Assembly (NCBI GenBank): GCA_942491115.1
Contig: CALNZV010000004.1
Coordinates: forward strand, 1 to 64,000
DNA length: 64,000 nucleotides
Source: CALNZV01 sp942491115
Lineage (GTDB): Bacteria > Desulfobacterota > Desulfobacteria > Desulfobacterales > UBA5852
Direction: 5' to 3'
The notes below the pieces were generated by a model that saw only the letters and a list, made by a program, of their open reading frames with translations, was not told where the DNA came from and searched no databases. The translations under genes were made by a program, and so were the position numbers. Below, one piece after another: positions 1 to 6,198 of this stretch. Numbering within the stretch: the stretch's first letter is position 1; each line of letters opens with the position of its first letter.

Positions 1-3
1 CAT
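1..3 (-). CDS. start codon of an unidentified gene leaving the window
   Basis: On the minus strand an ATG occupies the first three bases and is preceded at normal spacing by a strong Shine-Dalgarno sequence (AAAGGAGGTG, positions 11-20). A gene therefore starts here and runs out of the window to the left. It lies about 65 bp downstream of the ArsR-type regulator in the same direction, so it is probably the regulated partner. Its product cannot be read. Confidence 0.55.
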
Positions 4-69
4 TTTAATCACCTCCTTTCTGTTTAAGCAATTAAGCAAACACTTAACTTTAAATCCAAAAAAAATTGC

Positions 70-483
70 CTACTTTTTAAGGGGCTCCATCTCTTTTACC
101 CTTTGCCGTACAACATTAAGTTCATTATTAAGCTCTTTCTCATATTTTTTTAGCGATTCCAAATCTGACCTTTCTGATTCAATTTCTCGAAATTTTCCTG
201 TTCCTTGGCATCCGCATGTACAAACTTCATTTAATATTTTCCGACAATTTTCCATCGCTTTTTCATCTATCGAATATGGTATCCAGTATCCGTTCCTCTC
301 GCTTCTGACAAGACCCGCTTGTTTTAATATTTTGAGGTGTTGGGATACGGCAGCAGTTGTTATGCCAATCGTTGCTGCAATGCCCTTAGCACCCAAAGGC
401 CCTTGGCATTTAAGTAACTCGATTATTTTTACACGTGTTTCCACGCTCAGCACCTTAAATATTTCGGAAGGCTCGACATTCAT
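70..483 (-). CDS. ArsR-family winged-helix regulator with Cys motif
   Basis: DNA-binding repressor of the ArsR/SmtB type. The N-terminal two thirds form a winged helix-turn-helix: EIFKVLSVETRVKIIELL, then the recognition region TTAAVSQHLKILKQAGLV, then the wing. A CTCGC cysteine cluster follows and could bind a metal or respond to thiol state. The last ~45 residues are charged and likely a coiled coil (KKYEKELNNELNVV). I chose the methionine of MNVEPSEIF as start (about 137 aa); an upstream ATG in the same frame would add 11 residues. It precedes an unseen gene in the same direction, as expected for an autoregulated pair. TTAAG-rich repeats lie on both sides. The inducer cannot be told. Confidence 0.8.
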   Translation of the reverse strand: MNVEPSEIFKVLSVETRVKIIELLKCQGPLGAKGIAATIGITTAAVSQHLKILKQAGLVRSERNGYWIPYSIDEKAMENCRKILNEVCTCGCQGTGKFREIESERSDLESLKKYEKELNNELNVVRQRVKEMEPLKK

Positions 484-494
484 AGGCCAAAATC

Positions 495-525
495 TCATAA
501 TTAAGTAGTTAAGCAAATTTAAAAA
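495..525. promoter_or_regulatory. possible ArsR operator region
   Basis: Upstream of the regulator lies TTAAGTAGTTAAGCAAATTT. A similar TTTAAGCAATTAAGCAAAC is found at 23-42, upstream of the next gene. The shared TTAAGCAAA cores on both sides are what an autoregulatory operator pair would look like. This is inference from repetition only. Confidence 0.35.
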
Positions 526-602
526 AATGGCTTAAACATATAATTAAAAATTGATCATGTCAAGCTTTTTTTTGAAAGAAAATCATAGGACTCGATATTG
601 GT

Positions 603-663
603 AGATAACAACGGCATTAAGAGCGACGGAATAAATCGCCGCGCCTTATGCCGGGCGTTGGCG
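603..663 (+). other. attC recombination site 1
   Basis: Left box AGATAAC, right box GTTGGCG. Between them GGCATTAAG can pair with CTTATGCC leaving one base bulged, as attC hairpins do. It is the first attC seen in the window. What cassette lies to its left is not clear, because the nearest gene (arsR) runs the other way. Confidence 0.7.
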
Positions 664-880
664 CCTCGCTGCGCTCGTCGCCAACGGGCGAGCTGAGCTG
701 ACGCTCCACCGCCCTGTTGGCTCGAAGACAATCGAGACCATCATCAATCAAATAACCAATAAAAAGTTGGCTTGATCGCTGATTCGCGGGAGCCAACATA
801 ACGCTGGAGCGTGTCACGGTCGTCACCTGGCAAAAATGCTTCGCATTTTCACCCGCTCCTCCCGTGCACCTCAGCTCGCC
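657..880 (+). repeat. 224-bp ORF-less cassette repeat, copy 1
   Basis: This unit recurs at 4676-4899 with only a few differences. It starts with the right box of the preceding attC and is mostly one long attC: left box CGCCAAC at 679-685, followed by GGGCGAGCTGAG, which can pair with CTCAGCTCGCC near the end. In this copy the terminal GTTAGCG right box is missing, and an AT-rich sequence (GATAATTAATAG) follows, so this site is probably no longer a good recombination substrate. No credible ORF is present. Confidence 0.8.
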
Positions 881-996
881 GATAATTAATAGTGAATAAT
901 AATATAAAAATATGAATGATAGATAAAATGTAAAAGGTGTGGATAAAGGTTGTGTGAATAATATATAAAAAAAATCGTTGGGCCACATAATCACGC
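881..996. other. AT-rich spacer before higBA
   Basis: A very AT-rich stretch with no convincing ORF. It forms the start of the HigBA cassette upstream of the predicted promoter. No terminator or repeat is recognisable in it. Confidence 0.4.
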
Positions 997-1033
997 TTGA
1001 CGTTAATCACGTAATGCGTTATTATTTTCTATA
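997..1033 (+). promoter_or_regulatory. higBA promoter with inverted-repeat operator
   Basis: The -35 is TTGACG (997-1002), the spacer is exactly 17 bp, and the -10 is TATTAT (1020-1025). The expected transcription start falls at about 1032-1034, at the higB ATG, so the mRNA would be leaderless or nearly so. An imperfect inverted repeat TAATCACG-N5-CGTTATTA (1004-1024; 7 of 8 positions symmetric) covers the spacer and -10, where a HigA-type antitoxin would bind. Confidence 0.55.
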
Positions 1034-1312
1034 ATGATTCGATCCTTCAAGTGCTCCGATACTGAGGCCCTTTCCAACGGAAGCCGCGTCAAGCGATTTG
1101 CAAGCATTGATAAAATTGCCCGTCGGAAACTGAGACAGCTAGAAATTGCTGCAAATCTTGGCGATCTGATGGTACCTCCCGGTAATCGGTTGGAAGCGCT
1201 CAAGGGTGATCGATACGGACAATACAGCATCCGTATTAACCGGCAATGGCGCATCTGCTTTCGATGGACAGAAGCTGGTGCTGAGGAAGTTGAAATAATG
1301 GATTACCATTGA
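1034..1312 (+). CDS. higB: HigB/RelE-type toxin
   Basis: A 92-residue protein of the HigB branch of the RelE superfamily, ribosome-dependent mRNA endonucleases. The family signature is clear: RRKLRQLEIAANLGDLMVPP, then NRLEALKGDRYGQYSIRIN and QWRICFRW, ending near VEIMDYH. Length is normal. Toxin-first order followed 12 bp later by the HigA antitoxin is typical of higBA. It lies in an integron cassette with its own promoter, so it can be expressed regardless of position in the array. Such pairs stabilise large arrays because loss of the cassette leaves unopposed toxin. Confidence 0.9.
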   Translation: MIRSFKCSDTEALSNGSRVKRFASIDKIARRKLRQLEIAANLGDLMVPPGNRLEALKGDRYGQYSIRINRQWRICFRWTEAGAEEVEIMDYH

Positions 1313-1324
1313 GGTGAAAATACC

Positions 1325-1663
1325 ATGAAAAAACTCGATCCTGTAAGCCCCGGTGAGCTGTTGCTGGAAGAGTTTTTAAAACCGATGGGCCTGAGTCAGT
1401 ATCGTCTCGCAAAAGAGATTGGTGTTCCGGCACAGCGCATCAGTGAGATAATTTCTGGAAAACGTTCTATAACTGCTGACACAGATTTGAGATTGTGTAA
1501 GTTTTTCGGTCTTTCCAACGGCTATTGGCTACGATCGCAGGTAGCGCACGATACAGAGGTGGCCGAAAGGCAGATGGGTGCCCTGCTAAAAAAAATTCGT
1601 CCATACACTGATGTCTTAGCCCAACATGGCGCTTCAGCCGACCACGATTCTCACGGCAACTGA
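1325..1663 (+). CDS. higA: HigA-type antitoxin
   Basis: A 112-residue antitoxin and autorepressor with an XRE-type helix-turn-helix. It starts with the characteristic HigA sequence PVSPGELLLEEFLKPMGLSQ and continues with YRLAKEIGVPAQRISEIISGKR and a TDLRLCKFFGLSNGYWL segment. It neutralises HigB by direct binding and represses the operon. The C-terminal ~15 residues (HGASADHDSHGN) are encoded within the attC of this cassette, whose left box GCCCAAC starts at 1619. The tail may therefore have been acquired or altered when the site formed. Confidence 0.9.
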   Translation: MKKLDPVSPGELLLEEFLKPMGLSQYRLAKEIGVPAQRISEIISGKRSITADTDLRLCKFFGLSNGYWLRSQVAHDTEVAERQMGALLKKIRPYTDVLAQHGASADHDSHGN

Positions 1664-1677
1664 ACTTACCGTTAGTG
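1619..1677 (+). other. attC site of the higBA cassette, abutting IS copy 1
   Basis: Left box GCCCAAC (a full match to the RYYYAAC consensus) and right box GTTAGTG. The left half (GCGCTTCAGCC) overlaps the end of higA. The right half, from 1655, is identical to the right half of the attC at 6571-6630. Both are followed by the same IS-containing sequence. Confidence 0.65.
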
Positions 1678-1723
1678 TTCTGTTGAAGATGCAAGTCTTT
1701 TTCTATTGGACACACCACGGGTA

Positions 1724-2002
1724 TTCGATCCCGAGGGATTGATTTTTTTAACGACCCTCCCACAACAGCGCGCAAACCGGATTGGGCGGCAAGGCCTCAC
1801 GCGGGAGTTGCTCCCAACCGATCCTCGTAAGGCACGATTCGGGTTCTTCGCAATGGATGCGGACCCAACGGTTCTTTGTCCAGGTTTTTAGGAGCGGTGA
1901 GGGACCTGCACTAACGCTCTGGTTTTCCCCCACCTCGGTGGGGTCCGATGCAAAATTCAGGTTTCCCCTCACCGCCCACACCGGTATCGTGCGCGGCTGT
2001 CT
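1724..2002 (-). ncRNA. candidate bridge/seek RNA region of IS copy 1
   Basis: This 279-bp non-coding stretch lies between the transposase stop and the left inverted repeat. IS110 and IS1111 elements are now known to encode a guide RNA that recognises target and donor DNA; in the IS1111 group it lies at this end. The sequence is strongly structured. GCGGTGAGGG (1894-1903) pairs perfectly with CCCTCACCGC (1966-1975), and inside that CCCCACC-TC-GGTGGGG forms a second hairpin. Expression and guide loops are inferred, not seen. Confidence 0.45.
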
Positions 2003-3310
2003 TCAGGCGGCCTTTTTTTGAGCCTCGTAGAAGGCGGTTGTGGCGATATCGATTTGGGGCGCGTAGCGGTGGTGGTCTTTGAGCATTCGGAAGACCACCC
2101 GAAGGATTTTGTCGTTCACGGCCATCAGCGCTCGCATGCCAGCCGCTTTTCCCGGCGATTGTTTTCTTCTGCGCTGGTAGAGGGCGATAAAGCCGGGTTC
2201 AAAGGCAATAAGCCGCAGGGCATAGCTGTAGAGCCAGTGGCGCAAAAATCCGCTTCCCACATGGGAGATTTTAGGGCGCTTTCGGATACTGCTGCCGCTC
2301 TCGTAGCGGCGGATATCGAGCCCTGCGAGTTTGACGAGTTGTTTGGCATTGTCGAACTCGTTGATATCTCCGATGGCGGTCAGTATGGCGGCGGCGGTGG
2401 GCTTTCCGATCCGTGGCAGGGTCAGCAGCAGTTGGAAGTCATCGCGATGCTCCAGCAGTTCAATGGCCTTGTCCCGCCACATTTGAGCTTTCTCCACGGC
2501 ATCGGCAAGGTCGTGGGTCAGGGCCTTAATCTCAAACTCGTGGATCCGGTGGGGATCGTTGAGGCCCACGGTGTTTTTGGCTGCCGCATAAATGGTTTTG
2601 AACTTCTCTGCCCGCCACTGGCCGCAGCGCCGTCTGGGCCGCCATTTATCCAAGAAACGCAGCCGGCCGTTGCGTTTGATAGACTCGGGTGTCGGGTTGG
2701 CCGTTAGGAATCGCAGCGATGTGGGAAGCGTCAGGTCCCGGATCAGGGGATTGAGCTCCGGGAAGGACAACTCCAGAACCCCCCGGATCTGATTGCGCAG
2801 CCTGCTCACGCGTTTTTTTAAGAACATGTGCTTTCGCATCATGCGGTAGGCGGCTGCGAGCTCGGGATCTCGGACCACTGGCAGGAAGAATTTTCCCTGG
2901 CAGAGCAGATCGTAGATGCTGTGGGCGTCTTTGCGGTCGGTCTTGCTGACGCCGTCGGCCATGGTTCTGCGGTTGTTTCTTACCGCCATGCAGTTGACCA
3001 GGCAGCAGTTGAATCCGCAGGCTTTCAGCCGTTCGTAGAGCGCATACCAGTAGATGCCAGATGGTTCCATGCCGATCAGCACCCGGCGGCAGCGCTGCTC
3101 GCTTTTGAGTTTACGGATAGTGGCCTCGAAGTTCTTGAAGCCGTCTTTTAGATTTTCAAATAAAATATGGCGCGCCAGGATATCTTCCTGAGTTCCGATG
3201 CAGGCGCTGTGGGTGCTTTTGCTGACATCCACGCCGATGATCAACAGGCCCGGTTGCTGGACATAGGCTTTACGCAAGTGGGGTTTTCGGCCATAATCCT
3301 TAAGTCTCAT
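2003..3310 (-). CDS. IS110-family transposase (DEDD), intact
   Basis: A 435-residue recombinase. The N-terminal RuvC-like DEDD domain has GVDVSKSTHSACIG (first Asp), LIGMEPSGIYWYAL (Glu) and SKTDRKDAHSIYDLL (last Asp pair). The C-terminal transposase_20 domain has LPRIGKPTAAAILTAIGDI, followed by FDNAKQLVKLAGLD and a conserved serine region SGSSIRKRPKISHVGSG. The start is supported by AAAGGAGT 6 bp upstream on the minus strand. It is full length and appears functional, unlike the copy at 6955-8263. It is antisense to the cassette genes. Confidence 0.95.
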   Translation of the reverse strand: MRLKDYGRKPHLRKAYVQQPGLLIIGVDVSKSTHSACIGTQEDILARHILFENLKDGFKNFEATIRKLKSEQRCRRVLIGMEPSGIYWYALYERLKACGFNCCLVNCMAVRNNRRTMADGVSKTDRKDAHSIYDLLCQGKFFLPVVRDPELAAAYRMMRKHMFLKKRVSRLRNQIRGVLELSFPELNPLIRDLTLPTSLRFLTANPTPESIKRNGRLRFLDKWRPRRRCGQWRAEKFKTIYAAAKNTVGLNDPHRIHEFEIKALTHDLADAVEKAQMWRDKAIELLEHRDDFQLLLTLPRIGKPTAAAILTAIGDINEFDNAKQLVKLAGLDIRRYESGSSIRKRPKISHVGSGFLRHWLYSYALRLIAFEPGFIALYQRRRKQSPGKAAGMRALMAVNDKILRVVFRMLKDHHRYAPQIDIATTAFYEAQKKAA

Positions 3311-3440
3311 GGGACACTCCTTTGGTTGGATGGTTGTTGGGGAACATTCATCCTACCGGGGTGTGTCCTGTGAGATCAATTACTCCGCTGATCTCTTATA
3401 CGATGGATTTAAAAGCCATATAAATAGCCATATTATAATA

Positions 3441-3475
3441 TTGACAATAATATTCCTCCGCTGTATCTTATCCAT
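3441..3475 (+). promoter_or_regulatory. brnTA promoter
   Basis: A consensus -35 TTGACA (3441-3446), a 17-bp spacer and -10 TATCTT (3464-3469). The predicted start of transcription coincides with the brnT ATG at 3476, so a leaderless transcript is expected. The -35 sits in a near-palindrome (TAATATTGACAATAATATT), a candidate BrnA operator. Confidence 0.55.
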
Positions 3476-3769
3476 ATGACAAAACGATCTGATTTTGTAT
3501 GGGATTCCACCAAGGATCTGATAAACCAAGAAAAACACGGTGTTTCATTTTCTTTGGCGCAGCTTGCGTTTCTGGATCACCAACGTATCATCCTGGAAGA
3601 TCTGGACCACAGCCTGAATGAAAACCGATATTATTGCCTTGGTAGGGTTACGGGTGGAATTCTGACTGTAAGATTTACCTATCGAAAAGGAAAAATCAGG
3701 ATCATTGGCGCCGGGTATTGGCGGAAAGGGAAAAAGATATATGAGAGGGAAAATAAAATACACGAATGA
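3476..3769 (+). CDS. brnT: BrnT-type toxin
   Basis: A 97-residue ribonuclease toxin of the BrnT family (RelE-like fold). Family features are FVWDSTKDLINQEKHGVSF at the N-terminus, then FLDHQRIILEDLDHS, RYYCLGRVTGGILTVRFTYR and IRIIGAGYWRKGKKIYE. The partner antitoxin brnA overlaps its 3' end, the usual brnTA layout. No Shine-Dalgarno is needed if the predicted leaderless promoter is right. It is a cassette gene ending in the attC at 3974-4037. Confidence 0.9.
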   Translation: MTKRSDFVWDSTKDLINQEKHGVSFSLAQLAFLDHQRIILEDLDHSLNENRYYCLGRVTGGILTVRFTYRKGKIRIIGAGYWRKGKKIYERENKIHE

Positions 3770-3968
3770 GCCGATGGGCAAAGTGAAGGTAATCTCCGAT
3801 TTCCTGCCCTCACCTGAAGAGCTTGCCCTGAAAGATGAGACGGTCAAGGTCACGATCGCTCTCAGCAAAACAAGCGTTGATTTCTTTAAAAGCGAAGCAA
3901 AAAAATATAACACCCAATATCAAAAAATGATTCGCCGATTGCTGGACGAATATACAGCTCATCAATAG
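3741..3968 (+). CDS. brnA: BrnA-type antitoxin
   Basis: An antitoxin of about 75 residues, starting at an ATG inside the end of brnT (MRGKIKYTNEPMGKVKVI). The C-terminal half is a ribbon-helix-helix-like segment, VKVTIALSKTSVDFFKSEA then YQKMIRRLLDEY, the fold BrnA uses to bind DNA and BrnT. A longer reading from 3705 in the same frame is possible but would overlap brnT further. Translational coupling to brnT is likely. Confidence 0.85.
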   Translation: MRGKIKYTNEPMGKVKVISDFLPSPEELALKDETVKVTIALSKTSVDFFKSEAKKYNTQYQKMIRRLLDEYTAHQ

Positions 3969-3973
3969 ACCTT

Positions 3974-4037
3974 CCATAACCTGTCACTTGAGAACGACGC
4001 GAAAAAAAGCGCACGCGTCTCAGTTCGGTCGTTATGA
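3974..4037 (+). other. attC site of the brnTA cassette
   Basis: Left box CCATAAC and right box GTTATGA. CACTTGAGA on the left is largely complementary to TCTCAGTTCGG on the right. The centre has GCGAAAAAAAGCGC, the A-rich core that recurs in other attC sites of this array. Confidence 0.8.
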
Positions 4038-4613
4038 GTGATGGAAGAGATGAACATCCAAGAAACGATGCAGAAAGCAATGACTGAGGATGGAATCAAA
4101 CAAGAGTTCGAGCAGACTCTTTCGTCTCGGGTAGAACGCTACTTAAAAGTAAAGCCGCATGGAATTATTCCTTCCACAGAATTTGCGCCCGTGTCAGCCG
4201 AATGCACCTTTCTCTTTCGTGATGGGCATTTCTACGGTGCCATCGCTTTGTCTCAAGCTGTCGCTGAAGCTATTGTTAAATTTATTTGCCAAAAGAACGG
4301 TTGGAAACCGAAGAAAAACTTCGAAGGAAATGTTTTAAAATTGGAGACCAGACAATTTATATCAAAAACCATGAAAGAAAAGTTTCTATCGCTATGGGAA
4401 AAACGAGACGACTACCACCATTTGAATCCGACGATAGAAACCGATCGCCAGAAACTTGAAGCTCTCGCGTACGAGAAAGTTGCTATTCTAAAGGAAATTG
4501 AATCGGAAGTTTTCAAGTTTTCCATCGTTGACGGCAAGTTGGTACCAGAGAATAGAAAGTACTGGTCAGTTCAGGCAAACGGCACCGTTCCGGTATTCCT
4601 TAGGCTGGAATGA
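4038..4613 (+). CDS. HEPN-like hypothetical protein
   Basis: A 191-residue cassette protein I cannot name. A helical segment, FYGAIALSQAVAEAIVKFI, is followed by KKFLSLWEKRDDYHHL-like sequence with Arg-x4-His (RDDYHH). That pattern and setting resemble HEPN-domain RNases and their relatives, which are often toxin or defence proteins, but homology is not proven. It starts with GTG at 4038 or ATG at 4041 or 4050, immediately after the preceding attC right box, with no clear ribosome-binding site. It ends 6 bp before the next attC. No antitoxin-like partner is visible in the same cassette. Confidence 0.6.
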   Translation: MMEEMNIQETMQKAMTEDGIKQEFEQTLSSRVERYLKVKPHGIIPSTEFAPVSAECTFLFRDGHFYGAIALSQAVAEAIVKFICQKNGWKPKKNFEGNVLKLETRQFISKTMKEKFLSLWEKRDDYHHLNPTIETDRQKLEALAYEKVAILKEIESEVFKFSIVDGKLVPENRKYWSVQANGTVPVFLRLE

Positions 4614-4619
4614 GTCGTC

Positions 4620-4682
4620 TCATAACCTTGCTGCTGCAGTGGATGCGCAAAAAGGTGCGCGCCCCTGAGCAGCCCGTTGGCG
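4620..4682 (+). other. attC site of the HEPN-like cassette
   Basis: Left box TCATAAC and right box GTTGGCG. GCTGCT on the left pairs with AGCAGC on the right, and the centre is GCGCAAAAAGGTGCGC, a perfect small hairpin with the A-rich core common in this array. Confidence 0.8.
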
Positions 4683-4899
4683 CCTCGCTGCGCTCGTCGC
4701 CAACGGGCGAGCTGAGCTGACGCTCCACCGCCCTGTTGGCTCGAAGACAATCGAGACCATCATCAATCAAATAACCAATAAAAAGTTGGCTTGAGCGCTG
4801 ATTCGCGGGAGCCAACATAACGCTGGAGCGTGTCACGGTCGTCACCTGGCAAAAATGCTTCGCATTTTCAACCACTTCTCCCGTGCACCTCAGCTCGCC
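4676..4899 (+). repeat. 224-bp ORF-less cassette repeat, copy 2
   Basis: Second copy of the unit at 657-880. The cassette has no ORF worth the name. Between its starting TTGGCG and ending right box it consists almost wholly of one long attC with nested smaller hairpins. Confidence 0.8.
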
Positions 4900-4907
4900 C
4901 GTTAGCG
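4698..4907 (+). other. long attC site of the ORF-less cassette
   Basis: Left box CGCCAAC (4698-4704) and right box GTTAGCG (4901-4907). The outer arms are exceptionally regular: AACGGGCGAGCTGAG (4702-4716) pairs perfectly with CTCAGCTCGCCCGTT (4889-4903). The 172-nt interior holds further hairpins, including GTTGGCT/AGCCAAC and AAAATGC-TTC-GCATTTT. A nested attC-like pair of boxes (ACATAAC at 4815 and the same GTTAGCG) is also possible. Confidence 0.7.
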
Positions 4908-4928
4908 AAGAATAAGGGAAGAACAGCT

Positions 4929-5477
4929 ATGGCTTTATACATGTTTTTCTACGTGGCACCTGATAGTCACTTAGAGTTTCTAAGAAACAATCCAAATACG
5001 TTTGATTCGTACCTTGGGGGCGAAACTCCAGATTTGAGCCACGGCCTCTTTTCTAAACTGTTAGGCAAAAAAACCCCTGAAGTTCCAAATGATTGGCCGA
5101 GTCATGAATTAAATTCTTATTCTCCTGAAATTAGTCATCGCCAAGTGAAAGACTTTCATTACATATTGAATGGCACAAAAGACTCTGTGGAAAATGTTGG
5201 TAGCATATTTCAAACCTGGTTTAAGCCCCGACACAATTCTCCTGCTATCGCCATTGATGGCGAAAATTTTGCGTTTTTCAGTAAGGATGTGCGGCAGTTG
5301 CTAAACCTGATTCAAGGTTTAACCCCTGAGTTGAGGCGTGATCGACTAGATGATTCTAAGCTCGCATCAGAAATTCGAGATAGTAGCGATTTCGTAGAAT
5401 ATGCATTCGATGTAATTGAGAAAGCATGCAACGAGGCCTTATCGAAGGGGCATGGTTTACTCTGGACAAATCGCTAA
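4929..5477 (+). CDS. DUF1877-like protein
   Basis: A 182-residue cytoplasmic protein of unknown function. The opening MALYMFFYVAPDSHLEFLRNN and later FHYILNGT, DVRQLLNLIQGLTPELRRD and FDVIEKACNEALSKGHGLL resemble the DUF1877 (YfbM-like) family, though the match is from memory. Start chosen at 4929 because AAGGGAAG lies about 10 bp upstream and the protein aligns from there. The reading frame is open further upstream only through the preceding attC. The stop codon is in the left box of the next attC. Confidence 0.7.
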   Translation: MALYMFFYVAPDSHLEFLRNNPNTFDSYLGGETPDLSHGLFSKLLGKKTPEVPNDWPSHELNSYSPEISHRQVKDFHYILNGTKDSVENVGSIFQTWFKPRHNSPAIAIDGENFAFFSKDVRQLLNLIQGLTPELRRDRLDDSKLASEIRDSSDFVEYAFDVIEKACNEALSKGHGLLWTNR

Positions 5478-5544
5478 CGAGCGCATGCAGTCGGACAAAC
5501 CACTCGCTACGCTTGCGGTTTGCCGCTGAAGCGCGGCGTTATGT
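5472..5544 (+). other. attC site of the DUF1877-like cassette
   Basis: Left box CGCTAAC and right box GTTATGT. GAGCGCATGCAG on the left opposes CTGAAGCGCGGC on the right, and the middle has AAACC/GGTTT complementarity. This is one of the clearest attC sites in the window. Confidence 0.85.
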
Positions 5545-5613
5545 GGTGACAAAGAGAGCCTGCCCCAGAGATGAATACGACAAAACTATTTTTTGCGAAT
5601 AGGAGAAAAAAAG

Positions 5614-6081
5614 ATGAGACTGGAACCAGAATTTCTTGAGGTGCAGGAAAAGCGTTTGGTAGCGCTCTCTCGTGATTATACAATTGAAACGCGTAAGGAT
5701 ATTCCTGAGTTGTGGAATGACTTCTGGGCACGAGAGTGGACATTTGAGGGCATTGAGGAACAAGCCGCCTACGGGGTTTCATACTCCGTGCGGCCGGATG
5801 GGCGTTTCTCATATGCTGCTGGTAGAAACATCGATCCAATTCCAGAGCCCCTACCTGAAGGGGCCTGTATTGTGACTTTGTCTGCTGGGCGTTACGCGGT
5901 ATTTCGTACTCAGGGCGCTGTAACTGAGATTCCAAAACTATTCGACGCTATATTTTCGCAATGGCTCCCAAATTCTGGTGAAAAACAGCGGGAAGGTGCG
6001 GTGTTTGAGCGTTATCCTTACGATGATAACGCCTCACCAAAATCGATGATATATGAAATCTGGGTGCCCGTGGCAAGCTGA
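5614..6081 (+). CDS. GyrI-like/AraC effector-binding domain protein
   Basis: A 155-residue protein consisting of a single GyrI-like (SOUL/AraC C-terminal) small-molecule-binding domain and no DNA-binding part. Features: FLEVQEKRLVALSRDYTIE, then ELWNDFWARE, YGVSYSVRPDGRFSYAAG, IVTLSAGRYAVFRTQG, LFDAIFSQWLP and FERYPYDDNASPKSMIYEIWVPV. This order matches the family. Stand-alone members bind cyclic or cationic drugs and some hydrolyse toxins; the ligand here is unknown. Start set by AGGAGAAAAAAAG just upstream of the ATG at 5614. Confidence 0.8.
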   Translation: MRLEPEFLEVQEKRLVALSRDYTIETRKDIPELWNDFWAREWTFEGIEEQAAYGVSYSVRPDGRFSYAAGRNIDPIPEPLPEGACIVTLSAGRYAVFRTQGAVTEIPKLFDAIFSQWLPNSGEKQREGAVFERYPYDDNASPKSMIYEIWVPVAS

Positions 6082-6102
6082 CTCAGGCTTATTCGCAATG
6101 CC

Positions 6103-6165
6103 AGATAACCAGCTGCTGTAAAGCGGACCGTAACGGATCGCCGCCAGTGAGCCTTGCCGTTATGT
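6103..6165 (+). other. attC site of the GyrI-like cassette
   Basis: Left box AGATAAC and right box GTTATGT. Pairing between the arms is weaker than in its neighbours, so the left limit is uncertain, but the right box and position between two cassette genes are convincing. Confidence 0.55.
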
Positions 6166-6198
6166 GTTGAAAAATTAAGAACTTCAGAATATATCTGA

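Larger units (their letters stand above)
1708..3368 (-). mobile_element. IS110-family (IS1111-type) insertion sequence, copy 1
   Basis: One transposase gene on the minus strand is flanked by inverted repeats: GGACACACCACGGGTA at 1708-1723, and TACCGGGGTGTGTCC at 3354-3368 (reverse complement GGACACACCCCGGTA). Such repeats near the ends, a DEDD transposase, and a long non-coding stretch after rather than before the transposase are features of the IS1111 group. It lies directly next to an attC, as in the IS1111-attC elements known to target cassette sites. The exact element ends cannot be fixed. Confidence 0.85.
1655..3403. repeat. 1749-bp direct repeat carrying an IS110-type element, copy 1
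   Basis: Nearly identical to 6608-8356 and in the same orientation. I see one substitution and two single-base indels that cancel in length. The shared block is longer than the IS itself: it takes in half of an attC, about 30 bp before the left inverted repeat and 35 bp after the right one. That right flank contains GAGATCA-N10-TGATCTC. Confidence 0.9.

Noticed and set aside
617..994. Minus-strand open frame in the ORF-less repeat
   Set aside because: It lies in attC structure, lacks a ribosome site and family likeness, and its repeat copy at 4600-4875 reads differently at the end.
2018..2707. Plus-strand open frames inside the IS elements
   Set aside because: They are antisense shadows of the DEDD transposase, which is clearly the coding strand.
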